A DNA stretch of 64,000 nucleotides from Heterodera schachtii. Lineage: Eukaryota; Nematoda; Chromadorea; Rhabditida; Heteroderidae. Each line of letters begins with the position of its first letter. Within the stretch, counting starts at the first letter, position 1. Positions 47,775 to 57,909 of the stretch are shown here, one piece after another. The position numbers and the translations under genes were made by a program. The stretch spans positions 724,342 to 788,341 of the forward strand of contig SIJG01000029.1 of assembly GCA_023374025.1 (NCBI GenBank), given 5' to 3'. The notes beneath the pieces are model-generated. The model did no database searches. It worked only from the letters and a program-made list of their open reading frames with translations, and had not been told where the DNA came from.

Positions 47775-50700
47775 CGATTCGTCCGTCTCTCCATCCGCCG
47801 ATCGCTTCCGTCTGTCTTCGTCCAATCTCCGATCAGTGCCCTCCGCCACTGACCACCGCCGTCGCCCTTCGCCAACTCTGTCCCGCTCTTTGTGTGACAT
47901 TTCCGCCGATCGCAAAACAATGCAAGCAGCCCTAATGAGGAGGAGGGAACCTGATCTGTACTCATCCAGCGAATATGTCAGACACAACTACGGCACCAGC
48001 GGAAGAGCGGCGGACATTTGCCACGAAAAAGGCAAAAAAAAAGGGGGAGGAAGACTAATTGACTTAATTAAGGGGACTAATGATGACATAATTAAGGCGA
48101 TGGGGGATTCATGATTAGATAATTAGCAAATTTATAAAAAAATATATATATATATTAAAAAAATATATTTTATATTGGGATTGAACTAACCTTAGGGTGA
48201 TCCCATTTTATTTTGGGTTTCTCCTCGCCAAATTAAAATTTTTCCGAAAAAATCAGTTGAAAAAAACAAATTATTTATATTTTAAAAATGATCGGAGGGC
48301 GCTTTCCCTGCTAGTGAGTAGTGATGCGAGACAGAAAATTTTCCGTGACTCGAAATTCAAGACCGATCTTTGATTCCGAGTAATCTTGGAATGAAACTCA
48401 AGATCGAGACTCCCCAGCATCACTATTAGTGAGTCAATTATTACTTTTTCTTGACAATTACCTATCTGGCCAATTAAATCTTCAGTGGCCGCGTCCCATG
48501 CCGTTTCGCCGTTTTGTCCGTCGTCCGTTTCCTCCGCTGCCTTTGCGCACCGGCCCCACAACGCCGGCTGTTCGCTGGAAGCGCTTTTTGTGCCGCCGCT
48601 GCGTTGCCCCGTGCCGCTTTCGCCGTGTCCAAGTCGAATTTCGTGCCCTCCTCCCGCCCAACGCCCGCTCCGACATATTCTCCACCCAAAACACAACAAT
48701 TTGAGTCCCCAATCACTTTGCCATTCGCCCCACCAGCAGCAGCAGTTTTCCTTTGTCATTGATCCGTTGGGAAGGGAAACGCAACGGAAGAGAACGAAAA
48801 GTTTGGACAACGGACTGAAGTGAGAGGACAAAAGCCCCGGGGGAAGGGAAACCATGGGAAATGTGCCAATTCAGACTTTCGCTTGAGACAGCCATTCGGA
48901 GACGGAAAGACCGAATTTGCGAAGGGGTGCCACCGGTTGAACACCAAGCGGAGAGTGTGCCGGGCAGCCGAAAGTCGGCCATTTGCGAGAGTGACCAGCT
49001 GAGCACGGGCGCTTCTGAGTCCCGTTTAGAAGCAGCAAAAAATTTCTTACGTCGCTTTTACAACCATTCGACGCTGAGACTTACGGGGCGGAGACGGCGG
49101 CGGGGAAATGGCACAAAAAGAGGCGACGCCGACAAAGGGACGGCGGAGCCGCCGCTGATGTACAGCTCGGCATTGGGTCCTTTCTTCGAGATGAGGTGGG
49201 CGTGCCGAAACAAAATAAAAGGCTGCTAAGCAGGGCTGTACGGATTACGGCGTTTTTGGATCCCGTAATTACGGATTACGAGTTACAGATTTTTTCGATT
49301 CTTCCGTAATTTTGGTCCGTAAATGGAATTTTGCTATTTGTCGAGACGATTTCTTGCAAGATTTAAAAAACGAATTTTTTCTGTTTTTATTTAAGGAGTT
49401 TATCCGTTAATTGCATTTCTTTGGCAATTAAGAATCGGTACTTATACAGTTTACAGTAGAGTTGTACGGGACCGGGACCTGGTACTGACAAAAACTTACA
49501 ACTGAGTACCTAAGTCCCGGTTTCGACTAGTTTTGACTGGGACCGGGAAAAGTCCCGGTTTTTTCCCGGTTTTCCCAGCCAAAAAGTCCCGGTTTTTCAA
49601 CCAGAAAAGTCCCGGTTTATCTCAAAATTCCCGGTCCGTACAACTCTAGTTTACAGGACCAATTCCATATACATACATTTTCAAATATCCATTTTATTTT
49701 AAATTTGTTGAAACAGAAAGCCACAGCCCGCGGAAATGCCGTTTCTCCCCTACAACATTCACTACACCATCGAATCCACTGACGAAGCGTCCGGCGCTTC
49801 GGACGACGACGCGGACGGTGCCGCGGCCGCGGTGCGCCGTCCGTTGCGTGCCGTGTCGCCACAGTCCGAGTGGAGTTGCTGCACGCCCACGTGCTCATCC
49901 GCAACGATAACAAGCCCAAACAGAGCGGAAATGACCACCAACAGCACTCACAGCCAAAACAGCAGCAGTTGTATGGCAATCACAGCAAATGTAACAGCAA
50001 AAAGAGAGATGATTAGCAACAGAAAATGAAATCTTTGCATTTTGCAGAATTTCAAACAAAGACAAAACGCAGCGAATGCCAACGGCGCGGAGACGTACCA
50101 GCACCAACAGCAGCACCACCAACAACATCGGCACCAGCGGCAGCAGCAATTCGCACTCACCAGCAGCAGAACATCGGCGGGTGCTCAGCTCTTTTCCCCG
50201 GTGCTCCCTTTTTTTCCATCGGTGCCAAATTCCGTCCCCCAAATGGCGCCCCTTTCGCCTTCCTTGCCTCAACATTTTGTGCACACGTACTCTTTCCAAC
50301 ACCAACAGTCGGCGAATGATTCGCTTCTAAATGAAACTGCTCCAACAACGCCTTCGGTGGGTTACGGGTCGCTGAAAAGTTCGTCCGATTCGTCGGAGGG
50401 ACGGAGAGACAACGACGGAACAGCGGAGAAAAGACGGATGATTGGTCCAGCGGAGAAGCGATTCGCCGATTGGAACGAATTGTTTCAATATTTGAAGAGA
50501 GAAATTGTGAGCGATTGGGGGAAATGGCAAAATTTAGGGAAAAAATTGGGAAAATGAGAAAAAGGAGGGGGAAAGGTGCAAAAATGGACAAAAAGGTGGA
50601 AGAGATGAGAGTAAACGCAAACCAACAGCATTTGGCTCTAATGCAGTTTACGCGTCCAATCAATGACCATCCTCGGTTTCTTAAGCCATAACTTTTTTCA

Positions 50701-51150
50701 TTCTTGCTCAAAACTTACATTCTTCTATCAATCGAGAGTTTAAAGTTCACAGAAGTTTTTGTATAGAAAAATTCTGGGATAAAGGCAACAGACAAAAAAT
50801 TATTGTTAAATATTCGCGAAAAATGATGAATTTCAGTTTTTCATTGCTTTTTTTCTTAATGCAAGTATTTGCTCTTTTCTTGTATTTATAAATTCCCGAG
50901 ACTTTAAGCTTTCAATTGATACCAAGGATGTATGGATTGACCAAGTAAGAAAAAAGTTATGGCTTAAGAAACCGAGGATGGTCATTGATTGGACGCGTAA
51001 ACTGCATTAGAGCCCAGCATTTTCCCCAAATTCACTCAGATGGAAATGAATGCGCGCGACGCGCAAATCCTCCGTCGCCTCGAAGGCATTCAATTTGAAC
51101 TGAACGGAGTGCGGCAAATGAGCGGCCAATCGAAGCGGAGACCGAAATGA
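47775..51150 (+). CDS. Unidentified multi-exon protein, disordered, 5' end not found
   Basis: Seven exons join in frame: 47775-48031, 48486-48819, 48875-49195, 49717-49990, 50048-50506 and 51040-51150 (the first may continue upstream). Coding signs include a sustained frame, splice phases that match and biased codons. Segments: SLCDISADRKTMQAALMRRR; REPDLYSSSEYVRHNYGTSG; FSFVIDPLGRETQRKRTKSL; LKLSLETAIRRRKDRICEGV; LEAAKNFLRRFYNHSTLRLT; MPFLPYNIHYTIESTDEASG; a Gln/His-rich stretch; and a helical end (WNELFQYLKREI, then NARDAQILRRLEGIQFELNG). The polar, phosphosite-like content resembles the cytoplasmic tail of a channel or a scaffold, but I cannot name it. Intron 48032-48485 is GC-AG. Three introns each contain a MITE. 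Confidence 0.62.
48319..48425. mobile_element. Short hAT-like MITE, 107 bp
   Basis: Ends TAGTGATGC and GCATCACTA are inverted and flanked by CTAGTGAG (48311-48318) and TTAGTGAG (48426-48433), an 8-bp duplication with one mismatch. It lies inside intron 48032-48485. Confidence 0.75.
49223..49340. mobile_element. Solo end of a hAT-like element
   Basis: CAGGGCTGTACGGATTACGG followed by repeated TACGGATTACG-like units resembles a hAT terminal and subterminal region, but no matching right end was found before 49457. Probably a truncated copy. Confidence 0.4.
49457..49648. mobile_element. hAT-like MITE, 192 bp
   Basis: Ends TAGAGTTGTACGG and CCGTACAACTCTA are inverted and flanked by a perfect 8-bp repeat GTTTACAG (49449-49456 and 49649-49656). 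The body has repeated AAAGTCCCGGTTTT-like units. It lies in intron 49196-49716. Confidence 0.92.
50634..51014. mobile_element. Long-TIR MITE, 381 bp, with 8-bp target duplication
   Basis: Perfect 66-bp inverted repeats (50634-50699 and 50949-51014) begin GGCTCTAATGCAGTTTACGC and are flanked by the direct 8-bp repeat CAGCATTT (50626-50633 and 51015-51022). The centre is AT-rich. It fills most of the last intron (50507-51039) of the unidentified gene. Its relative is at 21790-21995. Confidence 0.93.
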
Positions 51151-51275
51151 AAAGGAAACGAAAAACACGCGCCTTTGGCAATTGTCCATTTTTGGCTAAT
51201 AAATGCTTTAATTAACTCTTTTTATAGTCCAGTTACAATGCAAATCTTTCCGATCACACTTTTCATTTGATCTGA

Positions 51276-54200
51276 TCAGATTCGGGCCTTCAATTTGCTC
51301 GGGTCCAGCACCGTCTTCAGCTTCATGGCTTTCATTATGTTGCCCCGTATTTTCATCTTTCCTTGCATGAACGCCTAAACCTTCTCTTATCAATGACCAT
51401 GATCAGCGGTCCCCTAACTCCAATCGGTTATCATTTCATTTGCCTGAACAGTGATCAGTTCCCCCTATTATGATCAGTGACTCGTTTTTGTCTGTACCCG
51501 TTTCTTAGGTCAGTTTCCCTTTCTCTGATCAGTGCTTTTTGTCCATTTCTGCTGATCTGTCCCATTCTTTTCCCTTTCTTCGATTGACCTGATCAGGTTT
51601 CAGCTTGCCAGCAGCCATTTGAATGAAAGTGTCGTCAGACAGTGCAATTTCGACGTCGGCTTTCTCTGTCTGATCAGTGGCAGTTTTTTCCCCAACAAAT
51701 GGTGGCGAATTCTTCAGATCGACCGTCCATTCGCGTTTGTCCGCGCCCCGACTGATCACAAATTTGAAAATCGATCCGATCGGCTGCTGATCACCCAACT
51801 CCGATTCCTTTTAATTTTCATTTTTTTCTGAATTATCCCCTCAAATTTCGAACCCTCGTCGCTCTTTCGCGAATCTCTTCGAAAATCGCATCACTTTTGA
51901 AATCCCTTTTGTCTCCGTCTTCAACACCTTTCCCGTGTCCTTCGTCTTTCTTTTGGTTTATGAGTTCGGGAAAGCCCAATTTGTAAATGGCGACGACGCC
52001 CGCGCCACCGATGCCTAAAAAGGGGCACAATGCCAAGCCGAACAAAAAAAGGGAGCAATTCAAATTCCGGCGGAAGTTTTACTCAAAAATAAAAAATAAT
52101 AAAAATGCAGGAAAAGTGGTGAAGCATTCATTGAACGGAATGAATGGGCACCGTTTTCCGGCGACGGCTGTCGGTCCGCACGGATTACAATGCGCGAGCC
52201 TAAAGGGTCTCTTTCAGAAGACATTTTGCACGACGATGAGCAGCAGCCGAACTTTCATTTTAAGGACAAATCGGTGGATAAAGCGAATTGGGCGAAGAAA
52301 AGCGGAGGAAAAGGAAAAAGCAAAACGAAAAAAGGGAAAATGAAAAACCAAAAAGCGAAACGAAAGGCCAAAAGAGCAATAAAATCAAGCCAAAAGTGAA
52401 TTCACACATAATTTTAGTCCACTCCCCCAAATGCCAATGCTAATGGCCATTGTGCCACCCCTTTTCCCTTCCCACCCCAAAATTTGTATTCAGGCACCCA
52501 CCGATGTTGTGCTGCAATGCGTATTTGGCGTTGGTCACCTGCCGTGTGCCGCACCGTCCCCTCAACTGATTGCTCAATTCCACCGCCTGCGCAATGCCTG
52601 AAAATGCCGGGGGTCATTCCATATCGTTCGCCGTTTTGTGCCATCGCCCTTTGCCCTGCGCCGCTCACCGGTGGCACCGATGGGATGGCCTTTGGAGATC
52701 AGTCCCTGCCGATTGAAGTGATAGAAATTACATAAGAAGAATCCACCATGTGGCCTTTCTTACCCCGCTCGGATTGATCACCCATTTGCCTCCGTAAGTG
52801 TTGTCCCCTCTGTCCACCAATTCGCCGGCTTTTCCTAATCGAATGTCAAACTTTTATTCACTTTTTATTCACCCGTGTCCAATTGCCATTAAACGTACCA
52901 ATTGGACACAGTCCAAGCGCCTCGTAAGTGATCAATTCGTTGGGCGCAAAACAATCATGCAATTCCATCACCTTAACAAGGACCAAATGCAAAACGGAGG
53001 GGAAATGGAAAAAGAATAAAAAATAGGGCATTCGGATTCGATTTTGGCAAATGAATTAATCAGCCCATTTCCCTCCTTCCCCGGCCCTTTGCCCCTCTGC
53101 TGTTGGCCCTTCGATTGACCTGGATTTGGTCGGGTTTTATCCCCGACTTTGTATAAAGCCGTTCTGAAATGCGCTTGATCAGATCGAAGCCGACCATTTT
53201 GATGTTTGACCGTTCCGAAAACACCGACGGCTCATCTTAAGATATTTTGGGATGGCATTTCGATGCCAAAATTAAAAAAAAAAGTGCCAAAAAAGCGAAC
53301 CCGTGCCCAACTCAATGCCCACAATTTCCACCGCTTGTCCTTTCAAACGCGGGTTTTTCTCCAAAAATCGTTCACTGCAAATCACAACGGCCGCCGCCCC
53401 ATCACTGGTGGGCGAACATTCCAAAAGGCCCATATAATCGTAAATCTGACGGGGGCAATTAGGATATAATTAAGAGCGATTAAGTACTGATTGGTGGTAA
53501 TTAAAGAACTAGTTGGAAAGTATGCCATTTCTTTTCGACATTCTTTACTACTTCTCTTTCCCTTCGCCCCTCTGTTTTTTCTTTTTCGCATTGCCTTTCT
53601 CGCGTTGATCACTTCGTCCAGTGAGAAATTCTTTTGAAATTGTGACTTTCTGAACCGTTTGTGTTGACTTATTCCCTCCGGCGGCAATTCTCACGGATTG
53701 TGCACCGAATGCAAATGGTTTTTGTATGCAATTTTGGCGAAGTGTTCCCTGCGCGTCCCTTAAAAATTCAAATGGCTCTCATTTTCGCCCTTCTTTTCCT
53801 TCTTTACCGTATTTTTCCATGTGCTCTCTTCCCGCGTTGCCAAACATTTGCGAAGTGATCGGAGCTGCTTGTAAGCCGTAAGTGTCGGCCATCAGCTGAA
53901 ATTTGCCCGTGCCGTTGGCCCTTCCCCCGGTGCTTTCTTTGCCTGGATGTGTTTGTCCACCGGCAGTGCCCTGTCCCCCTCCATTCCCTGCGTCGCCTCC
54001 AAACTGCCCGGATTCATCTTTAAGAAGGCATTTGACTAATTGAAAGCATTCAACAAATGAGCCTTTTACCTTCTCAAACCCAACGGCCAACATCAGATCG
54101 ACATTGCCTAACAAAGAAAGGGACAAAATGGTCAATAGAAATGTCGAGTGGACATTTCGACTAAAATTAGCCCTTTCCCCCGGCACTCGCCACTTTCGAT

Positions 54201-54720
54201 GATTTGCTTGCAGAGGAAAATGCCGGAAGAACCACTGGCACAAGCATTGTTCAGCTAAAGCCGAGTAGTCAAAGAAGTGCCAAATTCACTGACATTGAAA
54301 ATCGGAATGCCCGTCAGTCCCATTTCGTACAGTGCCCTTTGTCCGCAGCACGAGCCCCCGTACATATACGAAGCGGTCGCCTGTTCGATTTGATCGTATT
54401 TGAGTCCGGCATCCTCCAACGCCTCGGTGGCTGAATGAGTCATCGGCACAATGCCTCGGCACTTTTCCCCATTTTTCCCAAATTCCCCAAGTTGCCTCCC
54501 CCTTCACTGACCTGCCTCCCTCACCAACTCGGGGTAATCTTTTCCCGACGATTTGGGCTTGTAGAACTGAATTGGGGGGGGGGGGGGGAGGGAATGATCG
54601 ATTGATCAGTCGGGCGATCAGTGAAAAATCATTGGAATTGTGCCACCCTCCGCCGCTCACTTTGGTCATCCCAACCCCAACGATGAACACTTTGGGCCTA
54701 TTCTGAGAAGTGGTCACCAT
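51276..54720 (-). CDS. daf-22: SCPx: peroxisomal 3-oxoacyl-CoA thiolase fused to an SCP2 domain (DAF-22-like)
   Basis: SCPx thiolases cleave 3-oxoacyl-CoA with branched side chains in peroxisomes; the nematode DAF-22 makes ascaroside side chains. The start at 54720 gives [20 protein letters not shown]. Then [34 protein letters not shown] (nucleophile Cys), [49 protein letters not shown], [48 protein letters not shown] and [20 protein letters not shown]. The frame continues through the linker [14 protein letters not shown] into an SCP2 domain ([65 protein letters not shown]). The end KARI fits a weak PTS1. Introns 54108-54190 and 53896-53942 are GC-AG. Confidence 0.95.
51987..52399 (+). CDS. 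Small basic protein nested antisense in SCPx
   Basis: A plus-strand frame lies mostly in the SCPx intron 52015-52430. Exon 1 (51987-52075) reads [30 protein letters not shown]; a 35-bp intron (52076-52110, GT-AG) leads to [56 protein letters not shown] and a Lys-rich end ([15 protein letters not shown]). The second exon has clear coding bias and is not explained by the other strand. The first overlaps the SCPx exon, so an upstream start elsewhere is possible. The Lys-rich tail suggests a nuclear or nucleolar role. No family is recognised. Confidence 0.5.
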
Positions 54721-55299
54721 CGCTTTGACTTTATTTGAACAAATTTTAAAGAGAGTCCAAAATAAATAGGAAAATAAATAATTAAGGAATTTTCTAATGA
54801 AAAATATGCGAAATATTAGAAATGATTGAATTGGGGAAATGATAAGAGAGAGCAAAGGTAATTGTTGAGTATAATGAGGGGGGCGGGGGAAGGATAAAAG
54901 TGGGAATTGGCGGGGGGGGGGGGGGGCGGGGCAAAACGGCGGAGGGAGGGGTCGCAGCACCTTCGAAAACGTCGATCGATTCGATTTGTGCGCATGGAAT
55001 GGACGAAATTGTGAGAATTGCGAAGGCGGAGAAAATTGAAAAGCGGCGCCGATTTTCAACATTTAAATTCATTTTGCTTGTTTTAATAATAACTCATCAA
55101 AATTCGATTGGACAAAGCCCAATTAATTGTTTCTCAAATTAATTAGGCCTTCTTTAGTGGTCTCATTAGGCACGTAAATAGATATTTTCGTAGCAAGAAT
55201 CATTTCGAGAAATAAGAGTTCATTTTATGGCGATTGATTATCCACCAAAGCGCATTTGACAATCCTAAAATATTTATAAATAAATATAATTAATATGAT

Positions 55300-56588
55300 C
55301 TAAGCATATCCCTCCCGCCCCCACCAAAAAATGGCGGCGCCGATAATTGCCGAACAAAAGGCACCAAAGAAATGGATGTAGAAGTAGCGCCAAATGACAA
55401 ACTCATCGGGGCGCGTGAATATCGTCGTCAAAATGGCATTGGCCGTGGCCCGGCCCAAATTGGCACTTTGGCCGAGGGGCGAACGGGCGCCGACAGCGGT
55501 GGCCACAACATAAAGACAAAGTGTCAAATAACAATCAATTGAAACGGGCAAAAAACGCGCCATTAATTGATTAGTCATTAATTAATTACTCGAGTCGATG
55601 CAACGGAAAGTGCCTGGGGCAAAACAGAAAAATGCCGACAAAGGACAGCCGAATTGCTTAAATCACAAAACAAATGGGCCAAAACGATCAGAAGGGAGCA
55701 GAGACACTCAGAAATGAACACCTGAACAGAGAAGAAAAGTGAAAGACGAAGTGCCAAAACATCGTTTGGTCTTTTTGCCTGCAATCGGTTGGAGAAGGGA
55801 CTGATCCGTCCGTTGGTGTCCGTCTCCGAAAAGTCGTCGACGGGCGAACGCGGCACATTTTGTTGATCAAATTGTTCCAAATTTTCGGTCATTGTGCGAA
55901 GTGTGCCGAGTTGGAGAGAAGCATCAATAAACGCGGAAGAAGAAATGGACGAATGGAAGAGAAGGGCACCGAAGAAAGAGCCGAAGAATTGGGCAAAAAG
56001 TAAAGCGAAACCGAGCAAAAGAGGCAAATTGAGGGTGAGAAGAGAAGCCAAAGTGACGGCTAATGGGGCAATAATTAATTAATGAAGGTTAATTAGAGGA
56101 GGGAAATAGGCCGACCGGGGTTGAAATGGACAGTGCCAAACGGACGAAAGGCGCAAATAAGCGCGAGAGTCAGTGCCCCTTCAAAGAGAGCGATGTGTTG
56201 GAGAAGAAATGCGGGGGAATGATCAGTGGAGGAGAGAGGGATGAGAAGCACGGAGAGAAGGTCGGCTGAACAAAGACAGACAAAAGTAGGAAATGCCAAA
56301 AAAAAACTGGCAATTTTTAAAACAATGCCGAATTTGATTGGCACTTGGAAAATTTTAAACTAAGAAAAATCGGGTTGCACAAGTATTTCCCAACCGACTG
56401 AAGAGGGTAAAGACGAGCGAGGCGAGAAATTCGACGGCAAACGGCGCATAAGCGCGACGGAAAGGGTCAATCAGAGGGAGGACGGCATCACTTTTCAACA
56501 ATGCCGCGGGGGCAGCGGCGGCAGGGGGTTCAGCGGAGGGTGCCAATTGGGAGGCATGGGAAAGATGTTGCCGGAGGGGCGATCGCAT
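55300..56588 (-). CDS. Atypical (AQP11/12-like) aquaporin, frame interrupted near 55585
   Basis: Exon 1 from 56588 (MRSPLRQHLSHASQLAPSAE) carries AVEFLASLVFTLF. The next exons give LLSVLLIPLSS, LLQHIALFEGALTLALICAF and VHFNPAVTLASLLTLNLPLL, where the first NPA box is complete only after splicing. Then LLFAQFFGSFFGALLFHSS, a polar loop (FSETDTNGRISPFSNRLQAK) and VFISECLCSLLIVLAHLFC. The last part (55300-55578) has YLTLCLYVVATAVGA, the second box SANLGRATANAI (NLG for NPA) and FGAFCSAIIGAAIFWW. A stop in ATTAATTAATTAATG around 55585 separates this part; no intron was found to remove it. This could be an assembly error, an unseen splice or a decayed gene. Confidence 0.75.
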
Positions 56589-57105
56589 TTTGGGAGGGAA
56601 AAGGGGAGAAATGGGCCCAATGAAGGCAAAGAGCAAACGGCAGAAGCCAAATTAAATTTGTTGTGAATGTCCAACGCGTAGCCATGACAACGGCACGATT
56701 TAAAGCAGAAAAAGCAAATTTCAAAACTTAATTTTGATGAAATAATCCATTTTAAATGTAATATCATCTGTTTTAGTGTCTTTGCCTTTTTTGGCATTGG
56801 AATTGAATTTGTCTTTCCATCTGACCAAAAAAATTGTTCTCTTTTCGGCCATTAGGGTTTTTCTTTTTGCATTGCATTTGATAGCAGATCACTCCGCCTC
56901 CTTGCCGATATGAAAAGCCAAAAATTGGCAAATTCACGAGGGCTTTTTCCCATTTTTATCGATTGCAAAATTTAAATTGCGATCGATCACTCCCCCCCCC
57001 CCCCCTCCCCCATTCTTCCCCCCCCCCCCTTTTCTGGTCAAGGTCGAATAATTGATTCATTCTCTGCTCCTTTCACGTCCATTTGCTTCGTCTTTTCCTC
57101 TCCCA
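56589..57105. other. Divergent intergenic spacer
   Basis: Separates the atypical aquaporin and the rightward gene at 57106. It holds two C tracts (56992-57005, 57020-57030). A second frame through 56530-56724 is a shadow of the aquaporin exon. Confidence 0.5.
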
Positions 57106-57827
57106 ATGCTTCCCAAATTTTCCGTCCTCCGTCCGTTTGGCTCTGTCCTTTTCTCCGCCCTTTTCTGTTATGGCCTTGCCCAGGCGATGTTCACGCGGAG
57201 AACGCTCCGTTGGCTTTACAAAGTGTCCAATTTAATTGTCCACTAATTAGTGACTAATTAATGCCATTTCAAAAGATCCTTGGCATTTGGCCGGTCCAAA
57301 GTGTGCTTCTTCTGTTGGGTGACACTGAACAGAAATTGCAGAAAATGTGAGGAGATTCGAATGCACACCGCATACGGTAGCAATGGCATTACCGTACCCA
57401 TTCAGGCATTCGTTGTGGAACCCTCCCGAACATCCCTTTCCCTATTTGGCGTACGCACTGTTCGTCCATTGGACAATTCAAATGCTGTGGGTTGGCAATG
57501 GCACTCAATTTAATTTTCTGTCCAACAATTAGGCTAAATGCGAAAGGAAAGGGCAGCGACGGCACAAATGCCATGCCCCGGGGGCAAAAGCCATCGCCGC
57601 CCTTTTTCCAAATGTTCGTCGCCGACGCATTGCCCGTCGGCATTTGTGTCGCCCTTTGCACGACAATTCTTTCGCTGTGTGCTCAACGCGTTGGCGAAAT
57701 GCATTCGCTGGTGATCGCTCTCCAATTCGTTCATTCCTCCGTCACTTGCGTTATGACCGCGTTCATTTCGATGGTCGGCAGAGAATGGAAAACGGACGGA
57801 GAAAAAAGAGAAGGAAAAACCAATTAA
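57106..57827 (+). CDS. Small multi-pass membrane protein, unknown
   Basis: Four exons join in frame: MLPKFSVLRPFGSVLFSALF and RRTLRWLYK; then ILGIWPVQSVLLLLGDTEQK; then SLWNPPEHPFPYLAYALFVH with WTIQML; then, after a loop (NAKGKGSDGTNAMPRGQKPS), PFFQMFVADALPVGICVALC and MHSLVIALQFVHSSVTCVMT. It is about 190 residues with four likely membrane segments and a basic, charged tail. I recognise no family; it could be a shortened chemoreceptor-like or transporter-like protein. The start at 57106 is the first ATG of the frame. Confidence 0.6.
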
Positions 57828-57909
57828 CAATTTATTAAATTAATTAATTAAATGATTAAAGAAGTGCTAAATTACAAACACAAAACAAAATTCTCAATCA
57901 CATGAGCTG

